A stretch of 64,000 nt of DNA from Saccharopolyspora galaxeae (GCF_016526145.1 NZ_JADDUE010000004.1:186001-250000), one strand, 5' to 3'. Positions 9,395-17,625 are shown, counted from the stretch's first letter. Notes: generated by a model from the letters alone, not told the origin. Program-made: numbers and translations.

Positions 9395-9478
9395 CGCGTC
9401 GCGCGCCCGATCCGTTGCGGCAACGGATGGCCGCGCGGCCGTCTTTCCTGCTTGCCGCCCCGACAGCGCCACCCGTAG

Positions 9479-9519
9479 TGTCTCTAATGTTGAGCACTCT
9501 GTTTCAGATTTTGAGACAG
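9479..9519. promoter_or_regulatory. Inverted-repeat operator candidate before the methyltransferase gene
   Basis: Two overlapping inverted repeats are visible. An outer pair is TGTCTC (9479) and GAGACA (9513). An inner pair is CTGTTTCA and TGAGACAG with one mismatch and a 5-base centre. The arrangement resembles a dimeric repressor site of TetR type, but no regulator gene is adjacent. A TAGTGT -10-like hexamer at 9476 overlaps its left edge. Confidence 0.35.
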
Positions 9520-9568
9520 CGTCGGCCTTGGGGGCCGGGGGTGCACATCGGGAAGGAGCCAGCCGACC

Positions 9569-10315
9569 GTGACCGAATCCGACGAGGTCTACAGCCAGGG
9601 CCACGCGCAAAGCGTGGTGCGCTCGCAGCACTGGCGGACTGTGGACAATTCCGCGCCGCACCTGGCCGCCGAGCTCCGCCCCGGGCAATCCGTGCTCGAC
9701 GTGGGCTGCGGCCCGGGAACGATCACGGTCGACCTCGCCCGGCGGGTGGCGCCGGGCGGCGTGATCGGCTTGGACGCGGTCGAATCGGTGCTGGCCCAGG
9801 GCCGGGACAACGCCGCTGACCTGGACAACGTCGAATTCCGGTGCGGCGACGCCTACACGCTGGACTTCCCCGACGACTCGTTCGACGTGGTGCACGCCCA
9901 CCAGGTGCTGCTGCACCTGACCGACCCGGTGGCCGCGCTGCGCGAGATGCTGCGGGTCACCCGCCCCGGCGGCGTTGTCGCGGTGCGCGACTGCGACTAC
10001 TCCGGAGCGATCTGGTGGCCCGCGGACGATCGGCTGGAGCGCTGGCGCGAGGTGTACCAGGCGGTCGCGCGGGCCGGGGGCACCGAGCCGGACGCCGGCC
10101 GCCGGATCATCAGTTGGGCGCACGCCGCCGGAGCCGTCGACGTGACGCCGAGCGCGTCGATCTGGTGCCACTCCAGCCCGAACGAACGGGCCTGGTGGGG
10201 CGGCATGTGGGCGGAGCGCATCCTCGATTCCCGCATCGCCGGAAGAGCCCTCGAAGGCGGCCACGCGACCCGCGAGGACCTGACGGCGATCTCGCTCTGC
10301 CGCGTCACGGAGTGA
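9569..10315 (+). CDS. Class I SAM-dependent methyltransferase (UbiE/Methyltransf_11 type)
   Basis: This Rossmann-fold methyltransferase has 248 residues. Motif I is VLDVGCGPGT near residue 42, the acidic ribose-binding residue is in GLDAVE, and motif IV is FDVVHAHQVLLHL near residue 107. The C terminus (HATREDLTAISLCRVTE) is short. Related enzymes usually carry about 25 more residues containing a Trp-rich strand between ATREDL and the final LCRV-like end, so an in-frame internal deletion is suspected. A GAAGGAG site lies 11 bases before the GTG. Substrate unknown. Confidence 0.75.
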   Translation: MTESDEVYSQGHAQSVVRSQHWRTVDNSAPHLAAELRPGQSVLDVGCGPGTITVDLARRVAPGGVIGLDAVESVLAQGRDNAADLDNVEFRCGDAYTLDFPDDSFDVVHAHQVLLHLTDPVAALREMLRVTRPGGVVAVRDCDYSGAIWWPADDRLERWREVYQAVARAGGTEPDAGRRIISWAHAAGAVDVTPSASIWCHSSPNERAWWGGMWAERILDSRIAGRALEGGHATREDLTAISLCRVTE

Positions 10316-10407
10316 GGACTCCGCCGACCTCGGCCCGCTCAGCAGCGCGACACCGCGCGTGCACTGAACGCGCCGGAACGCCCGCGCACCAACGGCGAAC
10401 CCGCCGG

Positions 10408-10413
10408 TACGTT
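10408..10413 (+). promoter_or_regulatory. -10-like hexamer for the leaderless DUF2071 gene
   Basis: TACGTT lies exactly six bases before the ATG at 10420 and there is no purine-rich ribosome site. This is the clearest leaderless start in the window. Confidence 0.45.
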
Positions 10414-10419
10414 GCGCGC

Positions 10420-11118
10420 ATGGACGAGATCACTGAGCTCGCGCCGCGCCCGATCCGGCGGATGCTGCTGGGCCAGTCTTGGCTGGATCTGACGTTCCTG
10501 CACTGGGAGGCCGATCCGGAACGGGTCGCGCGGTTCCTGCCCGCGGGCACCCGGCCGGACCTGTTCGACGGGCGGTCCTACGTCGGGCTGGTGCCGTTCC
10601 GGATGCACCGGGTGGGGCCTGGTTTCGGAGTCCCGTACTTCGGCGATTTCGCGGAAACCAACGTCCGTCTGTACACAGTGGACGATCAGGGGCGGCGAGG
10701 TGTGGTGTTCCGTTCGCTGGAGGCCGCGCCGCTGCTACCCGTGCTGATCGCGAGAGCCTCGCTGCGGCTGCCGTACAGGTGGGCATCGATGCGCCTGCAC
10801 CGCGACGGCGACGCGGTCCGCTACACCGCCCGGCGTCGGATCCGCGGGCTGCGCAGCGACATCACCGTCCGGGTCGGCGAGCGGATCGCGCATCCGAGCA
10901 AGCTGGAGCACTTCCTCACCGCCCGATGGGGGATGCACGTGCCCTGGTACGGCCGCACGATCTACGTCCCCAACGAACATCCGACCTGGCCGCTGCACCG
11001 CGCTGAACTGCTGGAATGCGAGGACGAGCTGCTGGCGGGAGCTGGTTTCCCGGTTTCCGGCCCGCCGTGCAGCGTGCTGTGGTCGCCGGGCGTGGCCGTG
11101 CGCTTCGGCACCACCTAG
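10420..11118 (+). CDS. YqjF family (DUF2071) protein
   Basis: This 232-residue protein matches the YqjF/DUF2071 family. Signatures are the SWLDLTFLHW segment near residue 21, RFLPAGTRPDLFDGRSYVGL near residue 40, and FAETNVRLYTVD near residue 76. The family is related in fold to acetoacetate decarboxylase, but no function is proven. The ATG gives the family start and has a -10 hexamer six bases upstream. The cobL gene begins 36 bp downstream on the same strand, so read-through into the cobalamin genes is possible. Confidence 0.8.
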   Translation: MDEITELAPRPIRRMLLGQSWLDLTFLHWEADPERVARFLPAGTRPDLFDGRSYVGLVPFRMHRVGPGFGVPYFGDFAETNVRLYTVDDQGRRGVVFRSLEAAPLLPVLIARASLRLPYRWASMRLHRDGDAVRYTARRRIRGLRSDITVRVGERIAHPSKLEHFLTARWGMHVPWYGRTIYVPNEHPTWPLHRAELLECEDELLAGAGFPVSGPPCSVLWSPGVAVRFGTT

Positions 11119-11154
11119 CGCGCCGGACCGCGCTGCCGTGATGAGGTTGCGGGC

Positions 11155-12372
11155 GTGAGTGCGCAGCGGAAACCGGTGGACGTGGTGGGCATCGGCGCGG
11201 ACGGCTGGGACGGCCTGTCCGCGGCGGCCCAGCGGCGTGTCCGGGACGCGGAGGTGCTGTTCGGCAGCCGCCGCCAGCTCGACCTGGTTCCCGAGCCCGC
11301 GCAGGAACTCGTCGAGTGGCCATCGCCGATGCTGCCCGCACTGCCCGGCCTGTTCGAGCAGTACGAAGGCCGCGCGATCTGCGTGCTGGCCAGCGGCGAT
11401 CCGATGTTCCACGGCATCGGCTCCACGCTGGCCCGGGTGCTCGGCGCGGAGCGGCTGCGGGTGCTGCCGCACGTGTCGTCGGTGTCGCTGGCCTGCGCGC
11501 GGATGGGCTGGCCCGCGCACGACACGCAGGTGGTGAGTCTGGTCGGCAAGCACACCGAGCTGCTGCACCCGCAGGTCCAGCCGGGCAGCCGGCTGCTGGT
11601 GCTCAGCTCGGACGAGCACACTCCCGCGCAGGTGGCGGCGCTGCTGGTCGCACGGGATTTCGGCAGCAGCGAGATCACCGTGCTCGGCGACCTCGGCGCG
11701 CCGGAGGAGTCCCGCCTGGACTGCACCGCCGCGCAATGGCCGAGCCCGCAGGTCTCCGCGCTGAACGTGGTCGCCGTGCATTGCCGCGCCGATCCGGACG
11801 CGCAGCGCCTCCCCCGCACGCCGGGCTTGCCGGACGAGGCGTTCCTGCACGACGGCCAGCTCACCAAGCGGGACGTGCGCGCGCTGACCCTCGCCCGGCT
11901 CGGCCCGATGCCCGGTGAGCTGTTGTGGGACGTGGGTGCGGGCGCCGGTAGCATCGCGATCGAATGGATGCGCGCCGACGAGTCCTGCCGGGCGGTGGCG
12001 ATCGAGCACCGCGAGGACCGCGCGGCCCGCGTGACGACGAACGCGTTGAGCCTCGGCGTCCCCGGCCTGCGACTGGTCGTCGGTGCCGCGCCGGAGGCGC
12101 TGGACGGGCTGGACCCTCCGGACGCGATCTTCGTAGGTGGCGGCTCGACCGCGCCCGGTGTGCTCGATGCGTGCTGGAACGCGCTGCGCCCGGGCGGCCG
12201 CCTGGTGGTGAACGCGGTGACGATCGAATCGGAGGTGCTGGTGGCGGACTGGTACGGCCGCTGCGGCGGTGAGCTGGTGCGGATTTCCTCGGAGCACGCC
12301 TCGCCGGTCGGTGGTTTCACCGGCTGGCGGCCCGCGATGCGGATCACCCAGTGGGCGGTGACCAAGCGATGA
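11155..12372 (+). CDS. cobL: Precorrin-6Y C5,15-methyltransferase (decarboxylating), copy 1
   Basis: CobL adds methyl groups at C5 and C15 of the corrin ring and decarboxylates the C12 acetate. The 405-residue protein is the usual CbiE-CbiT fusion. The N-terminal tetrapyrrole methylase domain (about 1-205) has VVGIGADG and LASGDPMFHGIG. The C-terminal Rossmann methylase (about 215-400) has WDVGAGAGSIAIEW near residue 261 and FVGGGS. It starts at a GTG and overlaps cobM in an ATGA. M. tuberculosis also has cobL and cobM adjacent (Rv2072c, Rv2071c). A second CobL-like gene lies at 42786-43982. Confidence 0.93.
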   Translation: MSAQRKPVDVVGIGADGWDGLSAAAQRRVRDAEVLFGSRRQLDLVPEPAQELVEWPSPMLPALPGLFEQYEGRAICVLASGDPMFHGIGSTLARVLGAERLRVLPHVSSVSLACARMGWPAHDTQVVSLVGKHTELLHPQVQPGSRLLVLSSDEHTPAQVAALLVARDFGSSEITVLGDLGAPEESRLDCTAAQWPSPQVSALNVVAVHCRADPDAQRLPRTPGLPDEAFLHDGQLTKRDVRALTLARLGPMPGELLWDVGAGAGSIAIEWMRADESCRAVAIEHREDRAARVTTNALSLGVPGLRLVVGAAPEALDGLDPPDAIFVGGGSTAPGVLDACWNALRPGGRLVVNAVTIESEVLVADWYGRCGGELVRISSEHASPVGGFTGWRPAMRITQWAVTKR

Positions 12373-13112
12373 CCGTGCACTTCATCGGCGCCGGGCCGGG
12401 CGCGGCGGACCTGATCACGGTGCGCGGACGGGATGTCTTGGCGGCTTCGCCGGTGTGCCTGTACGCGGGCAGCCTGGTGCCGGTCGAGCTGCTGGCGCAC
12501 TGCCCCGCGGATGCTCGGCTGGTCGACACCGCGCAGTTGAACCTGGACCAGATCCTCGACGAGCTGATCGCCGCGCACGAGTCCGGGCTGGACGTGGCGC
12601 GGCTGCACTCCGGCGATCCTTCGGTGTTCAGCGCCGTGGCCGAGCAGATGCGCCGCCTCGACGCGGCCGGGGTGCCCTACGACGTGGTCCCCGGCGTGCC
12701 CGCGTTCGCCGCTGCTGCCGCGACGCTCAACCGCGAGCTGACCGTGCCCGGCGTCGGCCAGACCGTGGTGCTCACCCGCACGTCCGCGCAGGCCACGCCG
12801 ATGCCGGAGGGCGAAGACCTCGCCACGCTCGGGCAGAGCGGTTCGACGCTGGTGCTGCACCTGGCGGTCAACCGGATCGAGTCGATGGTCGAGCAACTGC
12901 TGCCGAACTACGGCGCGGACTGCCCCGTCGCGGTCGTCGCGGGCGCCAGCCGCGAGGACGAGATCGTGCTGCGCGGCACGCTCGCCGACATCGCTCCCGC
13001 CGTGCGCGAGGCGGGCATCAAGCGCACCGCGGTGATCGTGGTCGGTTCGGTGCTGACCGCTTCGACTTTCCCGGACAGCCACCTGTATTCGACCGCGCGC
13101 TGCCGCGACTGA
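12369..13112 (+). CDS. cobM: Precorrin-4 C11-methyltransferase, copy 1
   Basis: CobM methylates precorrin-4 at C11 to give precorrin-5. The 247-residue length is normal. The protein shows HFIGAGPGAADLITVRG at the start, the LHSGDPSVF SAM-site motif near residue 78, and PGVPAFAAAAA near residue 111. The ATG at 12369 is fixed by the 4-base overlap with the cobL stop. A second CobM-type gene at 44155-45669 is clearly different in sequence, for instance LHAGDPALW in place of LHSGDPSVF. Confidence 0.95.
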   Translation: MTVHFIGAGPGAADLITVRGRDVLAASPVCLYAGSLVPVELLAHCPADARLVDTAQLNLDQILDELIAAHESGLDVARLHSGDPSVFSAVAEQMRRLDAAGVPYDVVPGVPAFAAAAATLNRELTVPGVGQTVVLTRTSAQATPMPEGEDLATLGQSGSTLVLHLAVNRIESMVEQLLPNYGADCPVAVVAGASREDEIVLRGTLADIAPAVREAGIKRTAVIVVGSVLTASTFPDSHLYSTARCRD

Positions 13113-13125
13113 CTCGGCCATTTCG

Positions 13126-13176
13126 GAGTGAAGGGGTCGTTCGCCCCGACAAATTGGGCGAAGGGGCCCATTACTC
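13126..13176 (+). repeat. 51-bp palindromic element, copy 3
   Basis: This is a diverged copy starting 13 bp after the cobM stop. Its arms read GAGTGAAGGGGTCG and GGCGAAGGGGCCCATTACTC, with loop segment ACAAATTGG. The length and orientation match the other copies. Confidence 0.8.
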
Positions 13177-13239
13177 CGGTGATCGTGCCCGGTGGCGACG
13201 GTCCGCGAGCAGCGGTGAGCGCTCGGCCGGCCCCCGGTT

Positions 13240-13443
13240 TCAGCCACGCTCCGGACCGCGTGCTCGGCGCCGAGCGAGTTCGAACACGCTCGCCGACAGC
13301 ACAATCGCGTCGAGCACTACCAGCGCCCACAACACCGGCCTGGGCAGCAACGAGGACGAAGCGCTCGCCGAGACCAACACGACCAGCACCAGCCCCAGCA
13401 CAACTGCCGCGGCCATCAGGAACCGCGACGGAATCCCTCTCAT
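13240..13443 (-). CDS. Small two-span membrane protein
   Basis: This 67-residue protein has two hydrophobic segments (about residues 8-28 and 35-54) and a basic C terminus (LARRRARG), so both ends are probably cytoplasmic. A GAGGTGAG ribosome site stands five bases before the ATG, which supports real translation. It is not recognised as a named family. It lies between palindromic copies 3 and 4 and reads towards the cobM 3' end. Confidence 0.55.
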   Translation of the reverse strand: MRGIPSRFLMAAAVVLGLVLVVLVSASASSSLLPRPVLWALVVLDAIVLSASVFELARRRARGPERG

Positions 13444-13467
13444 CGGCTCACCTCAGCATGATCTTCC

Positions 13468-13518
13468 GAGTGAACGGACCGTTCGTCCCACCAGATTGGT
13501 CAAACGGTCCGTTCACTC
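13468..13518 (+). repeat. 51-bp palindromic element, copy 4
   Basis: This is a well-conserved copy (GAGTGAACGGACCGTTCG left arm, loop segment CAGATTGG), 12 bp beyond the stop of the minus-strand DUF397 gene. Its orientation is the same as the other copies even though the adjacent gene runs on the minus strand. Confidence 0.85.
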
Positions 13519-13530
13519 ATGAGCGAGGGG

Positions 13531-13731
13531 TTACGACTCGCGGAGGGAGGCGGTGAACGCCGTCCACTCGGCGCGGGTGAACGTCAGGATCGGGCTGGTT
13601 GAGCCGAGTTTGGAGTCGCGGACACCGACCACGCCCGGTGCGGAGCCGACCTCGACGCAACCGTTCGCCGCGTGGCTGTAGGTGGCCTTGTGCCAGACCT
13701 CGGGAGAGATGTGGGAAGAGGGTTCGATCAA
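13531..13731 (-). CDS. DUF397 protein, tandem copy B
   Basis: DUF397 proteins are small partners of XRE/DUF5753 regulators in actinomycetes; the whiJ locus of Streptomyces is the studied example. This copy has 66 residues with the core HAANGCVEVG, VVGVRDSKLGS and a C-terminal W. A TTG start is inferred because AGAGGA lies seven bases before it and no ATG is available in frame. The core is nearly identical to the upstream copy A and the N terminus has diverged (WHKATYS in place of WRKSSRS). It is the third gene of the regulator operon. Confidence 0.75.
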   Translation of the reverse strand: MIEPSSHISPEVWHKATYSHAANGCVEVGSAPGVVGVRDSKLGSTSPILTFTRAEWTAFTASLRES

Positions 13732-13743
13732 GATCGTGTCCTC

Positions 13744-13968
13744 TCAAGATCGGCCGCTGAAGCGACCGTCGCGAATACCGCCGATGAAAGTACCCCAGTC
13801 ACTCGACGCGAACACCAGGATCGGGCTCGTCGAGCCGAGCTTCGAGTCGCGGACGCCGACGACACCCGGTGCGGAACCGACCTCGACGCAGCCGTTCGCC
13901 TGGCTGCGGGAGGACTTGCGCCAGTTCATCGACCGGTCGGTCAGCGACCCGGCAGGATCGGTGGTCAT
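13744..13968 (-). CDS. DUF397 protein, tandem copy A
   Basis: This 74-residue DUF397 protein has the canonical NWRKSSRSQANGCVEVG start and a VRDSKLGS core. The first 13 residues may be extra, because most family members begin near MNWRKSSRS at residue 14. It starts five bases after the stop of the XRE regulator gene and ends 12 bases before copy B. The three genes therefore form one unit. Confidence 0.8.
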   Translation of the reverse strand: MTTDPAGSLTDRSMNWRKSSRSQANGCVEVGSAPGVVGVRDSKLGSTSPILVFASSDWGTFIGGIRDGRFSGRS

Positions 13969-13972
13969 GCGA

Positions 13973-14848
13973 TCACGATTCCTTCAACAGTTCGCGGAGC
14001 AACGCTTCGGTCTCCTCCGGTTTGCACGCCTGCACCTGCAACCGTCGTAGCGCCGCGCGGTAGTCCGCGATCTCGGCGGGTTGCTCGTAGTAGTAGCTCT
14101 TCACTCGAGTCTCGACGTACACGGTTCCCGGATCGTTCTCCAGCTCAGGCGGGAACTGTAGGTAGACGAACGTCCCATCAGCGCCAGTGTGCACGCCCGC
14201 GGCCATCGGAAGAACCTGCACGGTGACGTTTGGTTCCTTCATCACATCGATCAGATACTCCAACTGTTCGCGCATCACGTCCGAACCGCCGACTTGCAGG
14301 CGCAGCACCGATTCGTGGATCACTGACCACACGACGGGTGCGCCGCCGTCGCGGTTGAGCACCTGCCGCTGGCGGGCCATGCGGAGTTCGACGCGCCGGG
14401 AGACGTCGTCGTCCGGCAGCTCCGGATTGATGCCGCGCACCACCGCTTCCGCGTAGGCGTCGGTTTGCAGCAGACCGGGGACGAGCTGCGCGTCGAAGCT
14501 CTCGATCGAGGCGGCGCAGGATTCGAGACCGAGGAACAGCTTGAAGTACTCGGGCAGAACTTCACCGGTGAAGTCGAACTTGATCCACCAGTCCTTGCCC
14601 TTCTTCGCTTGGTTGCGGATGCGCTGGAAGAACTCGGCGCGCTCCGGAACACCGTAGGTCTCCAGGAGCTTGTCCAACTGCAACGCCGAAGGCAACGAGC
14701 GGCCGGTCTCGAAGTGGCCGACGCCGGGTTCGCTACCGCGCACCGCCTTCGCAGCTTGATCGCGCGTCACTCCGGCGTTCTCCCGGAGCTTGCGCAGCTC
14801 GAAGGCGATCCACCGCTTGAGCACGGTCGGACTGGGCGAATTCGGCAC
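13973..14848 (-). CDS. XRE-family regulator with DUF5753 domain (locus 1)
   Basis: This 291-residue regulator has an N-terminal helix-turn-helix (about residues 10-65; ELRKLRENAGVTRDQAA) and the DUF5753 sensor-like domain (VPGLLQTDAYAEAVV near residue 125, then VTVQVLPMAAGVHTG). Such proteins regulate development or antibiotic production together with DUF397 partners, and the ligand is unknown. The GTG at 14848 has a GGAGGAGG ribosome site. Two DUF397 genes follow within bases. The 276-bp upstream gap contains a CTACA-N5-TGTAG inverted repeat at 14926-14940. Confidence 0.88.
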   Translation of the reverse strand: MPNSPSPTVLKRWIAFELRKLRENAGVTRDQAAKAVRGSEPGVGHFETGRSLPSALQLDKLLETYGVPERAEFFQRIRNQAKKGKDWWIKFDFTGEVLPEYFKLFLGLESCAASIESFDAQLVPGLLQTDAYAEAVVRGINPELPDDDVSRRVELRMARQRQVLNRDGGAPVVWSVIHESVLRLQVGGSDVMREQLEYLIDVMKEPNVTVQVLPMAAGVHTGADGTFVYLQFPPELENDPGTVYVETRVKSYYYEQPAEIADYRAALRRLQVQACKPEETEALLRELLKES

Positions 14849-14925
14849 GGGCCTCCTCCTCTGCGGCGTCGCCTGACGATAGTGCACTGATCGTTGATCA
14901 CCCGATCGAGGAATAGATGACTGAT

Positions 14926-14940
14926 CTACATCAACTGTAG
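14926..14940. promoter_or_regulatory. CTACA-N5-TGTAG inverted repeat, possible XRE operator
   Basis: A perfect 5-bp inverted repeat lies in an A/T-richer stretch 78 bp upstream of the XRE gene and 185 bp before the divergent small gene. The XRE protein may bind here to control itself and its neighbour. Evidence is positional only. Confidence 0.3.
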
Positions 14941-15124
14941 TGTGCTCAATCAGACGGAGATCACAGAGTCGCCGGTATCGAAGATCACCGTTCAGCCGGA
15001 CGTCAGCGGCTCCCTCCCTCCGCGGCGACCGGCGCCCCTGGCGGGGCCGGACCGGATTCCCCCGACACGGCCCGGCCCCGCCTACCTCCGCTGAATCTCC
15101 CCGTGTGGAACGGAGTTCGTGCGC

Positions 15125-15421
15125 ATGGACGCGATTGAGAACCTGCGTTCGCTGGTCTCGCAAGGATTCCGCTGCGTCCCGGTGCACAACGACGCGGGTG
15201 AGCTCGACGCGCTGCTGTACGCGCGGTACTGGCCTTCCGGGGTGGTCGACGTCGTGATCGTCTACTCGCACGAAGAGGCTTTCGCTTACCGCGCAAGCGG
15301 AATCGACCCGCGCACTCCCCTGCTTTCCGGCCCCGCGCACCTGCACTGGCGGCAAGCGGGCCACCCGGCCCCGGTGACCGCCGCCGTCCTCGGACTCGAC
15401 GGCCGGAGAGCCGGTGCCTGA
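15125..15421 (+). CDS. Conserved-looking small protein of unknown function
   Basis: This 98-residue soluble protein (MDAIENLRSLVSQGFRCVPV at its start) has an alternating strand/helix pattern and an acidic N-terminal half. No motif was recognised. GGAG lies nine bases before the ATG at 15125; a GTG six bases earlier is also possible. It diverges from the XRE/DUF397 operon, a position often taken by genes controlled by such regulators, so a link is possible but not shown. Confidence 0.5.
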   Translation: MDAIENLRSLVSQGFRCVPVHNDAGELDALLYARYWPSGVVDVVIVYSHEEAFAYRASGIDPRTPLLSGPAHLHWRQAGHPAPVTAAVLGLDGRRAGA

Positions 15422-15579
15422 CGAACGGAACCGACAGGCTCAAGCCCACCGCTGCAGCAAAACCACAGCCTGGTTCGACACTGCCACCTTGTAGCGGCAA
15501 GGAGCGTTGCGAATAGAGAGAACCCGTGGCCGCGGTGTGCGGGTAGCGTCGGCGACCTACTCGAAGTCCGCCCAGCTAG

Positions 15580-15689
15580 ATCGCCGCCCCGGTTGATCAT
15601 CAAGATCTCCACCTCGAACGGTGCGCCTTGAGCGTCGTCAGTGCGACATCGCGGGCGCGGGTGACGACGAGGCCGCCGAGGACGATGCG
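15580..15689 (-). pseudogene. Broken copy of the cbiD 3' end
   Basis: About 110 bp closely match the last part of cbiD (15787-15895), which lies 207 bp away in the same orientation. The copy still encodes VEILMINRGGDL-like residues (VEILVINRGGDL in cbiD). One base is missing within the CTTGAGCGTCGTC stretch, which shifts the frame, and the cbiD stop is not present. It cannot encode a functional part of CbiD and is best read as a remnant of a local duplication or recombination. Confidence 0.75.
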
Positions 15690-15758
15690 CACTGATCACC
15701 AGCAGGACGCCTGCCCTGCTGAACAGCGGGTTGCTTCCTTGTTAGCCGTAGCACCAGC

Positions 15759-16850
15759 TCAGGCGAAAGCCGCCCGGCCCACCAAGTCCCCGCCCCGGTT
15801 GATCACCAAGATCTCAACCTCGACCGGTGCACCTTGCAGCGTCGTCAGTGCGACCTCGCGGGCGCGGGTGGCGACGAGGTCGCCGAGTGCGATGCCGGAC
15901 TCCTGGCACAGCGTCAGCGCTTCCAGGGCCGTGTTCGCGTTGCGGACCCGGTGGGCGAGTGCGTCGGAGCCGCCGGAATCGCGCACGAATCCGGCCAGCA
16001 GCCCGAAGTTCACCTGGGAGCGCTTGGAGTGCAGATCCATGTGGCCGTCGGCGAGTTTGGCGAGCTTGCCGATGCCGCCCGCGATGGTCAGCCGCTCGAC
16101 CGGATGCCGCCGGAGGTACTTCAGCACCGCACCGGCGAAGTCGCCCATGTCCAGCAAGGCCTCCGGCGCGAGGCCGTAGCGGTCGGTGACCAGCTTTTCC
16201 GAGGTGCTGCCGGTGCATCCGGCCACGTGCGGGAGCCCTTCGGCGCGGGCCACGTCCACACCGCGGCGGATGCTGTCGATCCACGCCGAGCACGAGTACG
16301 GCACCACCACTCCGGTCGTTCCCAAGATGGACAGTCCGCCGAGGATGCCGATGCGGGGATTCCAGGTGTGGCGGGCAAGTTCTTCACCGTCCACAACGGA
16401 CACTTCAACGATCACATCGCCCGAGCCCCCGTGTTCGGCGGCGGTCCGCTCGACGACCTCGCGGATGAGCCTGCGCGGCACCGGGTTGATCGCGGGCTCG
16501 CCCACATCCAGCGGCAGACCGGGCTTGGTGACGGTGCCGACCCCGGGACCGGCGCGGAAAACCACTCCCGAGCCGGGTTCGCCGTGGCGCACCGTCGCCG
16601 ACACCAGCGCGCCGTGCGTCACGTCCGGATCGTCGCCTGCGTCCTTGACGATGCCCGCCGTCGCGTAGTCGTCGCCGAGGGCTTCGCGGGCCAGGGCGAA
16701 CGCGGGCCGATGCCCCTTCGGCAGCACGATCTCGACCGGGTCCGGGAACTCGCCGGTCAGCAGCGCGGTGTGCGCGGCGGCGGTGGCCGCGGTCGCGCAC
16801 GCGCCGGTGGTCCACCCGTAGCGCAGCGGGGCGCCTTCCTGACCGGTCAT
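15759..16850 (-). CDS. cbiD: Cobalt-precorrin-5B C1-methyltransferase
   Basis: CbiD methylates C1 of the corrin precursor, a step done in the strict aerobic pathway by the unrelated CobF. The 363-residue protein shows LRYGWTTGACATAA at residue 9, a family hallmark, then NPVPRRLI, GGLSILGTTGVV and the HMDLHSKRS segment near residue 280. The ATG at 16850 has AAGGAGG seven bases upstream. It is divergent from cobK with only 34 bp between starts. A broken duplicate of its 3' end lies just downstream. Confidence 0.94.
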   Translation of the reverse strand: MTGQEGAPLRYGWTTGACATAATAAAHTALLTGEFPDPVEIVLPKGHRPAFALAREALGDDYATAGIVKDAGDDPDVTHGALVSATVRHGEPGSGVVFRAGPGVGTVTKPGLPLDVGEPAINPVPRRLIREVVERTAAEHGGSGDVIVEVSVVDGEELARHTWNPRIGILGGLSILGTTGVVVPYSCSAWIDSIRRGVDVARAEGLPHVAGCTGSTSEKLVTDRYGLAPEALLDMGDFAGAVLKYLRRHPVERLTIAGGIGKLAKLADGHMDLHSKRSQVNFGLLAGFVRDSGGSDALAHRVRNANTALEALTLCQESGIALGDLVATRAREVALTTLQGAPVEVEILVINRGGDLVGRAAFA

Positions 16851-16884
16851 GATGCCGCCTCCTTCACTGTGGAAGGGTGCACGT

Positions 16885-17625
16885 GTGCAGGACGGCGGCG
16901 CGACCCGGGTGCTGGTGCTGGGCGGCACCGGCGAAGCCCGCGCGCTCGCGGCGCGGCTCGAAGCCGAACCCGGTGTGCGGGTGACGTCCTCGCTGGCCGG
17001 ACGGGTGCGGCAGCCGAACCTGCCGGAAGGCGAGGTGCGCGTGGGCGGCTTCGGCGGCGCGGACGGGCTGGCGGGCTGGCTGCGCGCCGAGCAGGTCGAC
17101 GCCGTGATCGACGCGACGCATCCGTTCGCTCACGTCATGACCGGCAACGCCGCGCGCGCCTGTGCAGCGGCGGGCGTGCCGCTGCTGGTGCTGCGCCGAC
17201 CGGCTTGGGAACCGCGTCCGGGCTGGCACCTGGTGACCTCTTTGGACGAAGCCGCCGCTGCGCTGCCTGCGCTCGGCGAACGCATCTTCCTCACCACCGG
17301 GCGCCAGGGGCTGAGCCGCTTCGCACACCTGGACCTGAACTTCTTGGTGCGCGCCGTGGATCCGCCGGACCCGCCGCTGCCGCCGAACACCACGACGCTG
17401 CTCGCACGCGGCCCGTTCAGCTTCGACGACGAGGTGGCGCTGCTGCGCGAGCAGCGCATCGACGTGCTGGTCACCAAGAACAGCGGCGGGCAGCTGACCA
17501 GCGCGAAGCTGGACGCCGCCGACGAGCTCGGCATCCCGGTCGTGCTGGTGCAACGCCCACCGGAACCGCCGGTACCGGCTGTGTCCACAGTGGATGAAGC
17601 GGTGCGCTGGATTCACGACGGGTAG
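16885..17625 (+). CDS. cobK: Precorrin-6A reductase
   Basis: CobK reduces precorrin-6A to dihydro-precorrin-6 with NADPH. The 246-residue protein has the N-terminal nucleotide-binding LVLGGTGEARALA motif, the DATHPFAHVMTGNA segment near residue 79 that marks the CobK/CbiJ family, and VLVTKNSGG near residue 195. The GTG at 16885 follows GGAAGG and gives a normal length. Its 3' end overlaps the convergent cobIJ gene by 13 bp. Confidence 0.94.
   Translation: MQDGGATRVLVLGGTGEARALAARLEAEPGVRVTSSLAGRVRQPNLPEGEVRVGGFGGADGLAGWLRAEQVDAVIDATHPFAHVMTGNAARACAAAGVPLLVLRRPAWEPRPGWHLVTSLDEAAAALPALGERIFLTTGRQGLSRFAHLDLNFLVRAVDPPDPPLPPNTTTLLARGPFSFDDEVALLREQRIDVLVTKNSGGQLTSAKLDAADELGIPVVLVQRPPEPPVPAVSTVDEAVRWIHDG

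Noticed and set aside
6959-10264. Minus-strand open frame of 1101 codons
   Set aside because: It lies opposite yaaA, the helicase, PPOX and methyltransferase genes, all with clear motifs and ribosome sites. It is Arg/Gly/His-rich, a shadow caused by GC-rich third positions.
13113-15758. Integrated mobile element between cobM and cbiD
   Set aside because: No integrase, transposase or flanking direct repeat was found. The XRE/DUF397 genes and the cbiD fragment suggest recombination but not a defined element.
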